Part shown: positions 9,152-17,102 of the stretch, in pieces
How positions within the stretch are numbered: position 1 is the stretch's first letter
Layout: each line of letters begins with the position of its first letter
Source: JAGVSR01 sp963786675
Lineage (GTDB): Bacteria; Pseudomonadota; Alphaproteobacteria; Rhizobiales; Hyphomicrobiaceae
Direction: 5' to 3'
Length of the DNA stretch: 64,000 nucleotides
Assembly (NCBI GenBank): GCA_963786675.1
Contig: CAWAZY010000001.1
Coordinates: forward strand, 248,001-312,000
Program-made: the position numbers and the translations under genes
Notes under the pieces: generated by a model
Database searches by the model: none
What the model was told of the DNA's origin: nothing
What the model saw: only the letters and a program-made list of their open reading frames with translations

Positions 9152-11518
9152 ATGACCAATCTCATCGCCCTCAAAGACGGCACGGAACTCGTCGGGGATT
9201 ACCGTATCTCGCGCGTTCTGGGAGCGGGCGGGTTCGGCATCACCTATCTGGCCGACGAAATTGCCCTCGCGCGGCCCGTTACGATCAAGGAATATTTTCC
9301 GTCCGATTTCGCCTTGCGCGGCGAGGCGCTCGAAGCCGTACCGCGTTCCGAGCAGTGTGCTGGAGACTACGCCTGGGGGCTCGACCGCTTCATTGAGGAA
9401 GCGCAGACGCTGGCGCGGTTCAATCACCCCAATATCGTGCGCGTATACCGCTACTTCCGCGCCAATCAGACCGCCTACATGGTGCTCCATTTCGAGGAAG
9501 GCCAGAGTCTGAAGAGCTGGCTCAAGGGGCTCGGCCGCGCCGCGCGCCAGAAGGAGCTCGACGCCATCATCGGCCCGCTGCTCACGGCGCTTGAAGAAAT
9601 CCACAAAGCCGATTTCCTGCATCGCGACATCGCGCCGGACAACATCATCATCCGCAAGGATGGCGCGCCCGTGCTGATCGATTTCGGGTCCGCACGCGGT
9701 GAGATTGCCGCGCACACCAAGACCGTTTCGGCCCTGGTGAAGCCGGGCTACAGCCCCTACGAACAGTATGCCGAGACGGGCAAGCAGCAGGGCCCGTGGA
9801 CGGATATCTACGCGCTTGGCGCGACGCTCTACCATGCGGTAACGGGCAAGCGTCCGCCGGATGCGCCGTCGCGGATGGTCAAGGATGAACTCGTCTCCGC
9901 GCGTGAAGCAGCCGTGGGAGCCTATCGCGCCGGGTTTCTGAAGGCCATCGACAAGGCACTCAACCTCAACATCGACCAGCGGCCGCAGAGTATTGCTGCC
10001 TGGCGCGGCGATCTCTTGGCGCCCGATCCAAAGCCCGCGTCATGGCTGTCGCGAACCCTCGGTCAAGACGATCAGCCCGCGCCGCCCGCGCCCGACGAGG
10101 CCCCAGTCGCCGCCAAGGTGCCCGTGGCCCCGCCCGTGCCCGACGCGCCTGGACCGCAGGGCCGGCTTCTGGATTTTGTCGACCATCTCAAGAAGAGCAA
10201 ATCTCCAGCTGCCGTGCCAGCAGCGGCTCCCGCAGCGGTCAAGACGGTGCCGCCTGCTCCCGCCGCGCAGCCCGAACCGCGCAAGAATACGCGCAAGCTC
10301 GACGACGCGGCTGGTGTCCCGAAGTTGCCGCGCATTTTACAGCGCGCATCCGAAACACGGGCAGGCCGCAAGGCCGCACGGGGCGGCGTTAAGCCCGTCG
10401 ACAACAAGCCAAAGAAGCCGCCGCGGCCGAAGCGCATCAAGGCCGGCGGTTGGTCTTGGCGGCCGATCCTCTTCAAATTTCTTATCGGTGTGGGCGTCGC
10501 CAGCGGCGCCGTTGCCATGCAGGACAGCCTGCCCCAGCTTGAGCGGCGCGGTGCCAGCCTGACGTCATCGTCGACGACGACCGGCTCGATTTCCGCTCCC
10601 GCAATCAAGTTCGCGGCTCCTGTTTCGGAATTGAAAGGACACACCGGCCCGGTGACCAGCATCGCCTACGCGGCCGATGGGAACCGCGTCCTGACCGCCA
10701 GCAAGGATGGAACTGTCAAGGTCTGGAACTCGGCCACCAACGAACTCACCCGCACCATCGAACTCGACGACGGCCCGGCGACCGCCATGGCCGTATCAGG
10801 CACGCGCGTTCTGACCGGACACGCGAACGGCGCCGTCGTGCTTTGGGACTGGGAAAAGGCCGACAAGATCGGCACCTTCAAACGCAATGATGCCGAGATC
10901 TGGTCGGTGGCCTTCCTGGGCGACGGACAACGCTTCGCAACGGCAAGCCATGACTGGAAGATCGCGGTGTGGGATGCAGGCTCTGAGACCGGCCCCTTTG
11001 GCGTTCTGGATGCCCACGACAACTCTGTTCAGGCTATCGCGTTCGGGTCCGCCGGAAGCAAACCCCTGCTGATTTCCGGCAGTGCCGACAAGTCCGTCAG
11101 GCTTTGGAATCTCAAGTCGCTGGATCGCGTGCGGACCTACCGGGGCCATCGGGACTACGTCACAGCCGTGGCCTTCGCCGGAAACGGCCGCGACATGGCC
11201 TCTGTCAGCCTCGATGGCAATCTGCGCGTCTGGTCTGCCCGATCGAGCCGCCTGCAACGATCGTTTTCGGCGCATAAGGGCGCGGCTAACGCCATCGTGT
11301 TCGCACCATCGAGCGACGTGATCGCGACCGCCGGCGCGGACGGCAAGGTGCGCGTCTGGGACTACAAAAAGCGCCGCACGCCGAAAACTCTTCCTAGCCA
11401 CGACGGCGACGTTCTTGCCCTGGCTTTTTCGCCGGACGGGCAGCGCTTGGCGACGGCGGGCGATGACGGATTGGTGCGGATTTGGGATAATCCGGCCCAG
11501 CGGCCAGTTACAAACTAA
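9152..11518 (+). CDS. Transmembrane serine/threonine kinase with WD40 beta-propeller
   Basis: A 788-residue protein. Residues 15-290 are a Hanks-type kinase: glycine loop GAGGFG, catalytic Lys in VTIKEYFP (K46), catalytic loop HRDIAPDN (157-164; Ala replaces the usual Lys), DFG at 177-179 and an activation segment ending in KPGYSPYEQY. A Pro/Ala/Lys-rich linker leads to one membrane helix at about 437-457. The remaining 300 residues hold seven WD40 repeats, each ending VW or LW followed by D, N or S, so a closed seven-bladed propeller probably sits in the periplasm. No good Shine-Dalgarno precedes ATG 9152; a TTG at 9143 is possible. The divergent FHA and PP2C genes complete a phosphorylation circuit. 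Confidence 0.92.
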   Translation: MTNLIALKDGTELVGDYRISRVLGAGGFGITYLADEIALARPVTIKEYFPSDFALRGEALEAVPRSEQCAGDYAWGLDRFIEEAQTLARFNHPNIVRVYRYFRANQTAYMVLHFEEGQSLKSWLKGLGRAARQKELDAIIGPLLTALEEIHKADFLHRDIAPDNIIIRKDGAPVLIDFGSARGEIAAHTKTVSALVKPGYSPYEQYAETGKQQGPWTDIYALGATLYHAVTGKRPPDAPSRMVKDELVSAREAAVGAYRAGFLKAIDKALNLNIDQRPQSIAAWRGDLLAPDPKPASWLSRTLGQDDQPAPPAPDEAPVAAKVPVAPPVPDAPGPQGRLLDFVDHLKKSKSPAAVPAAAPAAVKTVPPAPAAQPEPRKNTRKLDDAAGVPKLPRILQRASETRAGRKAARGGVKPVDNKPKKPPRPKRIKAGGWSWRPILFKFLIGVGVASGAVAMQDSLPQLERRGASLTSSSTTTGSISAPAIKFAAPVSELKGHTGPVTSIAYAADGNRVLTASKDGTVKVWNSATNELTRTIELDDGPATAMAVSGTRVLTGHANGAVVLWDWEKADKIGTFKRNDAEIWSVAFLGDGQRFATASHDWKIAVWDAGSETGPFGVLDAHDNSVQAIAFGSAGSKPLLISGSADKSVRLWNLKSLDRVRTYRGHRDYVTAVAFAGNGRDMASVSLDGNLRVWSARSSRLQRSFSAHKGAANAIVFAPSSDVIATAGADGKVRVWDYKKRRTPKTLPSHDGDVLALAFSPDGQRLATAGDDGLVRIWDNPAQRPVTN

Positions 11519-11557
11519 CGGTCACAAACTGAACTCACGCCTGAAGCTGGCGCCCGC

Positions 11558-12229
11558 CTATCGGCAAATGCGCTTCATGCCATCGCGACCGTGCCGCGCC
11601 AGATCCACGTGGAAATGATCCTTGTGGTAGCTGTCGGCATTCGGGCCCAAGACCGTGGTGAACTGCTGGCACGCGCCGTCATGAACGGCTCTGAGAAACA
11701 GCCGTTCGCGCTCCTGGCCCCACCAGCCCCCTTTGACCGTGATCGTCCGGCCGTCGGCCAGCTTGAAGCTCGAAATGTCCACCGCATTGGCGAACCCGTG
11801 CTCGGAGAGGCGGCCCCCCGACTTATGGTTGATCGGCCGGCACGCGTAGGACGCGGCGACCTTCATCTCCACCAGGGGCGAACCGAAATAATACTGGGCG
11901 GAGGGTTCGACCACCTGGGTCACCCAGCGCTCGACCTGCGGGATCATTGGACAGCGCAACAGCGCCGCGGGACGCAGCGAGACACGGCCAGCCGCCGCGC
12001 CCGAGACCGTGAACGGCCGCGCCGCGCCACAGACACTGGGGCCGCCAAGCGCCGATCTGGATTGGATGTAGGACGTCTGGCGGACAACACCGGCAGCCAG
12101 ACAGGCGCTTTCTTCGTTCTCGCGCCAGGGCTCATGCTTGGCGACAAAGTTCTCCCCGCCCGTGCTGCATCCGGCAAGGATCAGCAGGCCAACGCCAACT
12201 ACGGTGAAGAGAACGCCACGCAACGACAT
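11558..12229 (-). CDS. Extensin-like lipoprotein
   Basis: A 223-residue exported protein. ATG 12229 opens a hydrophobic signal that ends in the lipobox LAGC, with Cys21 as the lipidated residue; the frame upstream is Arg/Pro-rich and not protein-like. The C-terminal half matches the extensin-like domain of proteobacteria, a D,D-carboxypeptidase/LAS-type fold: SEHGFANAVDISSF carries the His and Asp that would bind zinc and YHKDHFHVDL gives the later His residues. Cysteines (ACLAAG, SVCGAA, LLRCPM, SYACRP, GACQQF, KRICR) suggest disulfides. It probably acts on peptidoglycan, by family resemblance. It is convergent with the kinase gene. Confidence 0.85.
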   Translation of the reverse strand: MSLRGVLFTVVGVGLLILAGCSTGGENFVAKHEPWRENEESACLAAGVVRQTSYIQSRSALGGPSVCGAARPFTVSGAAAGRVSLRPAALLRCPMIPQVERWVTQVVEPSAQYYFGSPLVEMKVAASYACRPINHKSGGRLSEHGFANAVDISSFKLADGRTITVKGGWWGQERERLFLRAVHDGACQQFTTVLGPNADSYHKDHFHVDLARHGRDGMKRICR

Positions 12230-12996
12230 GATCCGGTACAGTAGGCAGCCAATGGCTAATGGAGCGTAAAGCCACGGGTCATCAGGGTCCGGAGTTTGCC
12301 GGCAGTTTGAGCCGATTTTCGGCCTACGGTGGGGCGCGGGCGGGGTATCACGCCGGCGGCGGTCCGGCCGAATCGATGGCCATTTTGCGGCGACCAAGCT
12401 GGACTATAAGTTTTCCACAGTCTTTCAGCCGACATGTGACCAATCGTCAGGACTTCTGACGCAATACCGGGTTAGCTTTTGGGTGTCAGGCGGTGTTGCG
12501 GCCTCTTGACGGCCAGAAATGGGGCCTTGTTGCTCTCCACGTCGTACCGCGTAGCCCGTGGAGTGTTGCAAGCGTTAGAGGCCCCGAATGGCAAGATCGG
12601 CGTTCGCCAAGTAGTGCGTAAAGGTCGGTAAGGCGTCGACCGCGATGCGTATTCTGCCCCCAGGGCTGAACACCAGCGCGATCGGTTACCGGGCGAGAGC
12701 CGGGCAAAGTCCGCGCGTATTTGCGGATCCGTCAGTAATGCGTAAAGCGGCGTGGCCTGCGTACCGGTCCCGTGTGCTGGTAAGTGTTGCGTAGGAGCTT
12801 TTAGGCCCTGGCCCAAGTGCCGTCTCGACCACACAGAGATTTCCCCCGAATGTCGGCGGCAAGACCCTCTACTGCCGGTGCCGGGGCCTAATTCCTGCCA
12901 AGTAAGCATCCGCGATAGCGCCAGTTTGCGCCGCGCGCGTGGCACCTGAATTGCCCCCACAGTCCGAAATGATCCTTTGAGCCGCCGCGGTTTCAC
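12230..12996. other. Gene-free region with a possible gene remnant and a DnaA-box match
   Basis: About 770 bases without a confident gene. A perfect relaxed DnaA box, TTTTCCACA, lies at 12411-12419. On the minus strand from about 12880 to 12560, protein-like pieces appear in different frames, for example LYALLTDPQIRADFARLSPG in one frame and ALVFSPGGRIRIAVDALPTF in another, joined if one base were added near 12687. This could be a decayed gene or chance in GC-rich DNA; I could not link it to a family. The longest uninterrupted frame (12472-12996) is Arg/Ser/Pro-rich and I do not call it. Confidence 0.35.
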
Positions 12997-13764
12997 CTAG
13001 CCGTCGCGCCCAAGGAATTCCAATACCGCAGTCTTGAACGAACGGTCGCCTACCGCCTTCATGTGGTCGCGGTTCGCAATCTCGAAAGCCTCGGCACCAG
13101 GAATGAGATCAGCCAGGATCGACGCCGGTCCGGCAATCACATCGTTGCTGCCGACCGCGACGAGGACCGGCATGCTCAGCATCGCGATCCGCTCACGCGG
13201 GATAGGATCGCGGATCTGGCGGACGCAGACCGCAAGCGCCTTCAGATCGCTGCCCGTCTGCTCGGCAAAGGCACGGAACGTGCGGGCCGTGGGATTGGTT
13301 ACATCGTCAATATGGGGGGCCAGCAAAGCCTGCGCGATCGGTCCAGTCCCCGCCATGGCCCGCACCATGTTGTGCCCCAGTCCACCCAGCACCAGACGCC
13401 CCACGCGATCGGGATGCTCAAGCGCCAGCATGGCCGCGATGCGCGCGCCCATCGAGTAACCCATCACGTGGGCCTTCGGCAGTCCGAGATGATCCAAGAG
13501 CCGGCGCGCGTCCTCGGCCATGGGCACGGTGCCGTACGCAGCAGGGTCCAGAATTTTCTCGCTGCGGCCGTGGCCGCGATTGTCGAAGGCCACGACGCGG
13601 TAGCCAGCGGCGCGCAGATCGCGGACCCATCCCGGCGCGATCCAATTCATCTCGATGTTGGAGGCAAACCCATGGATGAGCAGGATCGGCAGTGGGCGGG
13701 TCGCCACGTCCGCCCCTTCGTCCAGGTAGGTGAGTTCGACACCATCGGACAGAAACGTGGGCAC
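12997..13764 (-). CDS. Alpha/beta hydrolase
   Basis: A 255-residue cytoplasmic hydrolase of the alpha/beta fold. The nucleophile elbow is GYSMGA (Ser104), the oxyanion strand is ILLIHGFAS, and the acid and histidine of the triad are Asp208 (VGSNDVIAG) and His234 (NRDHMKAV). DNRGHGRSEK is the typical strand-4 motif. The start is GTG 13764, preceded by AAGAGGAG at nine bases; the longer frame to 13839 runs through this ribosome site and is not protein-like. The substrate cannot be told from sequence. It is divergent from the zinc-finger gene. Confidence 0.92.
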   Translation of the reverse strand: MPTFLSDGVELTYLDEGADVATRPLPILLIHGFASNIEMNWIAPGWVRDLRAAGYRVVAFDNRGHGRSEKILDPAAYGTVPMAEDARRLLDHLGLPKAHVMGYSMGARIAAMLALEHPDRVGRLVLGGLGHNMVRAMAGTGPIAQALLAPHIDDVTNPTARTFRAFAEQTGSDLKALAVCVRQIRDPIPRERIAMLSMPVLVAVGSNDVIAGPASILADLIPGAEAFEIANRDHMKAVGDRSFKTAVLEFLGRDG

Positions 13765-13902
13765 GGTTATCTGGCTCCTCTTGGCGGCCCGGGAACATGG
13801 CATGGTGCGGCGGCCTGCCGTGCCTGCCTCCCCTATCAATCCAGGGACTTGGCGGCTATGCTGGCTCTCGAATTACCACCTCATGTCCGGGACGCCAACG
13901 CC

Positions 13903-14157
13903 ATGGCCGCTCATTTCGTACCCCACCTCGCCAACGATCAAGGTGCCGAGAAGATATTTGTCGGCGTCAAGGAACTGCAGTGCATGGGCACCCGTGCACC
14001 GTACGATCATCCGCACGTCTATCTGGACATGGGCGCGGATGGGCAGATCCTTTGCCCCTATTGTTCCACGCTGTACGTCTTCGATCCGCGGCTCGGGGAA
14101 CACGAGTCCGACCCGAAGGATTGCATCGTCGACGAGCGCGCCGAAACGGCGGCATGA
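13903..14157 (+). CDS. CHCC zinc-finger domain protein
   Basis: An 84-residue protein of the zf-CHCC family, the bacterial relatives of the complex I subunit NDUFS6. Zinc ligands are C (LQCMG), H (DHPHVYLDM) and the pair CPYC. I chose ATG 13903 because family members in Rhizobiales start with M-A-x-H followed by a PHxxND segment, as here (MAAHFVPHLANDQ); an ATG at 13858 in the same frame is the alternative. The following FAD monooxygenase starts 44 bases downstream, so the two are probably co-transcribed. Confidence 0.88.
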   Translation: MAAHFVPHLANDQGAEKIFVGVKELQCMGTRAPYDHPHVYLDMGADGQILCPYCSTLYVFDPRLGEHESDPKDCIVDERAETAA

Positions 14158-14200
14158 CGCGGCCGGGCGCGCCATCCCGCCCTGAACATGCCAGCGCCCG

Positions 14201-15424
14201 ATGACCGACATCGCAACCCAACGCCTCCGCCAGACCGCGCCGCCCATATTGATCGTGGGCGGGGGAATCGGCGGCCTGTCAGCCGCACTGGCGCTGGCGG
14301 CGACCGGCTGGCGCGTGACCGTTCTGGAACGGCGCGACGACGCCTCGGAAGACGGCGCGGGCATACAGATTGGCCCCAACGGCACGCGGATCTTGAAGGC
14401 CCTCGGCGTCGAACCGTTTCTCACAGATGCGATTGCAGCACCTGAAGCCATCAGAGTGATGGACGGACTGACGGGACGGCAGCTGACACGGCTGCCGCTC
14501 GGACATCACATCGCGCAAGCCCACGGCGCGCCATACTGGGTGCTGCACCGGGCCGACCTCCATGCGGCCCTGCGCAAGGCCGCATCGCAGACAACTTTTA
14601 TCGACATGCAATCCGGATGCGATGTCGCTTCGGCGGCGCATACGCAAAACGGTGTCGTGGCCATCCTGCGCGACGGCACGCAGCACGAAGGGTCGGCCCT
14701 GATCGCCGCCGATGGATTGTGGTCGACGGTGCGCAACCAGGTCCTGTCCGCGCCAGCTCTGGCCTTCACGGGCAAGAGTGCCTTCCGGGCTGTCATTCCC
14801 GCCCGGGACCTGCCGGCGGAAATTTCTCTAACGGACACGACCATCTGGCTCGCGCCCGCGGCCCATGTCGTCCACTATCCGGTTCGCGCCGGACGCGAAC
14901 TGGCTCTGGTCGCCATCTTCGACGACCGCGACCTGGGCGAGACCTGGGCTGGCCGTGCCGATCCGGCATCGGTCACGGCGCGCGCAGGCCACTTTCCCGA
15001 AGTGCTGCGCGCGCTTCTCCAGACGCCTGAAGACTGGCGGCAATGGTCGCTTTACGCTCTGCCGGGCGGGTTCCCGTGGGTCGATGGCCGGATTGCCCTG
15101 TTGGGCGATGCCGCGCATCCTCCGTTGCCATTTCTGGCGCAAGGCGGCGTGATGGCACTGGAGGATGCGGTTGTTCTGGCCGCGCATCTGGAGACCGCGA
15201 CGCCGGACGAATTGCCCAAACAGCTTTCGGCCTACGCCCGTATCCGGCAGCCACGCACGCAGCGCGTCATGGCGGCGTCGGCCCGCAACGGCCGCATCTA
15301 TCACCTGACCGGTCCGATGCGGATGGCCCGCAACGCGGTGCTCCAATGGACACCGCCGGACCGGCTGATGGCGAAATATAATTGGCTCTATGGCTGGTCG
15401 CTTTCCGCAGATCCTCCAGCCTGA
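14201..15424 (+). CDS. FAD-dependent aromatic-ring monooxygenase (salicylate hydroxylase-like)
   Basis: A 407-residue flavoprotein of the PHBH/UbiH fold. The FAD-binding motif GGGIGG lies at 20-25 with the ribose-binding Glu at the end of VTVLER, the DG motif is AADGLWSTVR, and the GD motif GRIALLGDAAHPPLPFLAQGG closes the FAD site near residue 300. Members hydroxylate aromatic rings with NAD(P)H and oxygen; the exact substrate is not evident, and proteins annotated as salicylate hydroxylase or UbiH-like are both of this type. It is convergent with trkH; the stop codons are only about 20 bases apart with no clear terminator. Confidence 0.9.
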   Translation: MTDIATQRLRQTAPPILIVGGGIGGLSAALALAATGWRVTVLERRDDASEDGAGIQIGPNGTRILKALGVEPFLTDAIAAPEAIRVMDGLTGRQLTRLPLGHHIAQAHGAPYWVLHRADLHAALRKAASQTTFIDMQSGCDVASAAHTQNGVVAILRDGTQHEGSALIAADGLWSTVRNQVLSAPALAFTGKSAFRAVIPARDLPAEISLTDTTIWLAPAAHVVHYPVRAGRELALVAIFDDRDLGETWAGRADPASVTARAGHFPEVLRALLQTPEDWRQWSLYALPGGFPWVDGRIALLGDAAHPPLPFLAQGGVMALEDAVVLAAHLETATPDELPKQLSAYARIRQPRTQRVMAASARNGRIYHLTGPMRMARNAVLQWTPPDRLMAKYNWLYGWSLSADPPA

Positions 15425-15441
15425 GGCCATATCCCTGCCGG

Positions 15442-16887
15442 TTAAGCCCGCCAGAATTCCGGCCGCAGAAGCACGAGCACCGTGAAGAGTTCCAGACGGC
15501 CGATGAGCATTTGGAACGACAGTGCCCATTTGGCGGCCACTGGCAAAGATGCGAAATTTCCGGCGGGCCCGATGATATCCCCCAGACCCGGACCCACGTT
15601 GCTCAGCGCCGTGGCCGAGGCGGAAAGCGCCGTCACCAGATCGAGCCCCATACCCGCATAGAGCACCGCGAATATGCCCACCGTCGCGAAGTAAATCGCA
15701 AGGAAGGCAACCACCGAAAACGGCACGTCCGGCGGCAGACGCCGTCTGTTGTACATCAAGGTGACGACGCGATTGGGGCTCATGAGATGCAGGAAGTGAC
15801 TGCGCGTCAGCATATGCGCGATCTGCAAGCGGTAAATCTTGATGCCCCCCGACGTCGAGCCCGAGCATCCCCCCACGAACGTCAAGAGGAAGAACACACC
15901 GATGGCAAGCGGTCCCCACCGCGTGTAGTCATCACTGGCAAAGCCCGTCGTCGTCACGATCGACGTGACGTTGAACATGGTCAGACGGATCGCATCGGCG
16001 AAGCTGATCTCGCGCTGTGTCATAAGCCACAGCGCGAGGATGAGGCTGATGGAGACGAGAAACACGAAAATTCCGCGGATCTGGACGTCATGCATCAAGG
16101 AACTCGTGTCGCCGCGGGCTGCCTTGATGAACGCCACGAACGGCAAAGCACCGCAGATCATGAAAAAGATCGCGGTCCAATGCAGGGCGGGATTGTCATA
16201 GTGCGCAAAGCTGGCATCGTGGGTGGAAAACCCACCGGTCGACACTGTGGAGAGTGCGTGGCAGATCGCATCGAACCCCGTCATCCCGAAATACGCGTAG
16301 AGCCCCGCGCACACGAGTACAAACGTGAAGTAGATCGCGGCCGTCGCCAGCGTCAGTTCAAACGCGCGCGGCAGAACCTTTTCTGACTTATCGGAGCTTT
16401 CGGTCTGAAAGAGCTGCATGCCGCCGACCCGCAGGAATGGCAGCATGATGATGGCGATCACGATGATTCCCAGGCCGCCCAGTCCGTTCAACATCGCGCG
16501 CCACAAGAGGATGCCGCGCGGGAGTTTGTCGAGCCCGGACATCACGGTGGCCCCGGTCGTCGTCAGGCCTGATATGGCCTCAAAGTAAGCGTCGGTATAG
16601 GTGAGCCCGTAACCCAGGAAAGGAATGGCGGCGAACGCCGCGATCAGCACCCACGACAGCGTCGTGAGGAGAAAGCCTTCCTTCAGGCCTACTCTGGGCG
16701 GGTCGCTGTCATAAGCAAACAGCACCAGCAGTCCGCCGATGAAGAATGTGAGGACGGATGAGGCGAGAAAAATCGTCCAGCCATCACTGTCGTCAGCGAG
16801 CTCGACGCCCGCAGGCAGGATCATTGATGCTGCGATGGTGCACAGCATCAGCCCGAGCGCAAAGAGGATGGGTCGAAGTTGTAGCAC
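15442..16887 (-). CDS. trkH: TrkH-family potassium uptake membrane subunit
   Basis: The pore-forming subunit of the Trk potassium importer, 481 residues. Four M1-P-M2 repeats can be traced with filter segments such as SGLTTTGATV, LSTVSTGGFST, TSIVTTTGFASDD and ALSNVGPGLGD; GGCSGSTSGGIKIYR is the usual cytoplasmic loop motif. I chose GTG 16887, which gives the family-like N-terminus (M)LQLRPILFALGLM and has AAGGAAG just upstream; the longer frame from 16932 adds a Gly/Pro-rich tail. TrkA, the regulatory partner, is not in the window. Confidence 0.93.
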   Translation of the reverse strand: MLQLRPILFALGLMLCTIAASMILPAGVELADDSDGWTIFLASSVLTFFIGGLLVLFAYDSDPPRVGLKEGFLLTTLSWVLIAAFAAIPFLGYGLTYTDAYFEAISGLTTTGATVMSGLDKLPRGILLWRAMLNGLGGLGIIVIAIIMLPFLRVGGMQLFQTESSDKSEKVLPRAFELTLATAAIYFTFVLVCAGLYAYFGMTGFDAICHALSTVSTGGFSTHDASFAHYDNPALHWTAIFFMICGALPFVAFIKAARGDTSSLMHDVQIRGIFVFLVSISLILALWLMTQREISFADAIRLTMFNVTSIVTTTGFASDDYTRWGPLAIGVFFLLTFVGGCSGSTSGGIKIYRLQIAHMLTRSHFLHLMSPNRVVTLMYNRRRLPPDVPFSVVAFLAIYFATVGIFAVLYAGMGLDLVTALSASATALSNVGPGLGDIIGPAGNFASLPVAAKWALSFQMLIGRLELFTVLVLLRPEFWRA

Positions 16888-17102
16888 CTGACTTCCTTGC
16901 CACCCAACCGGCGGCGCCCCCGAACCGGCCACTACGGCGCGCCGGTTCCCCGCGCCAGTGTTCGGCTATTCGGCAACCTCCGGTCAAGCCCCCGTAGGAC
17001 GAACGGATAACCCAGTGCGCCTGTTATCTTCTCCAGAACGGCGGCCCCCGGAGAATCGCACTCCAAGGGCCTCCTCCCGTTCACCAAGAACTTGTCCCGG
17101 TC

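Noticed and set aside
7112..11518. Type VI secretion locus
   Set aside because: Only the kinase-FHA-phosphatase trio is present; no tss genes lie nearby.
12472..12996. 174-codon frame on the minus strand
   Set aside because: Arg/Ser/Pro-rich, no ribosome site and no domain; at most it contains pieces of a decayed gene.
13063..14157. 364-residue version of the zinc-finger protein
   Set aside because: The first 280 codons are antisense to the alpha/beta hydrolase; only the last 84 residues match the family.
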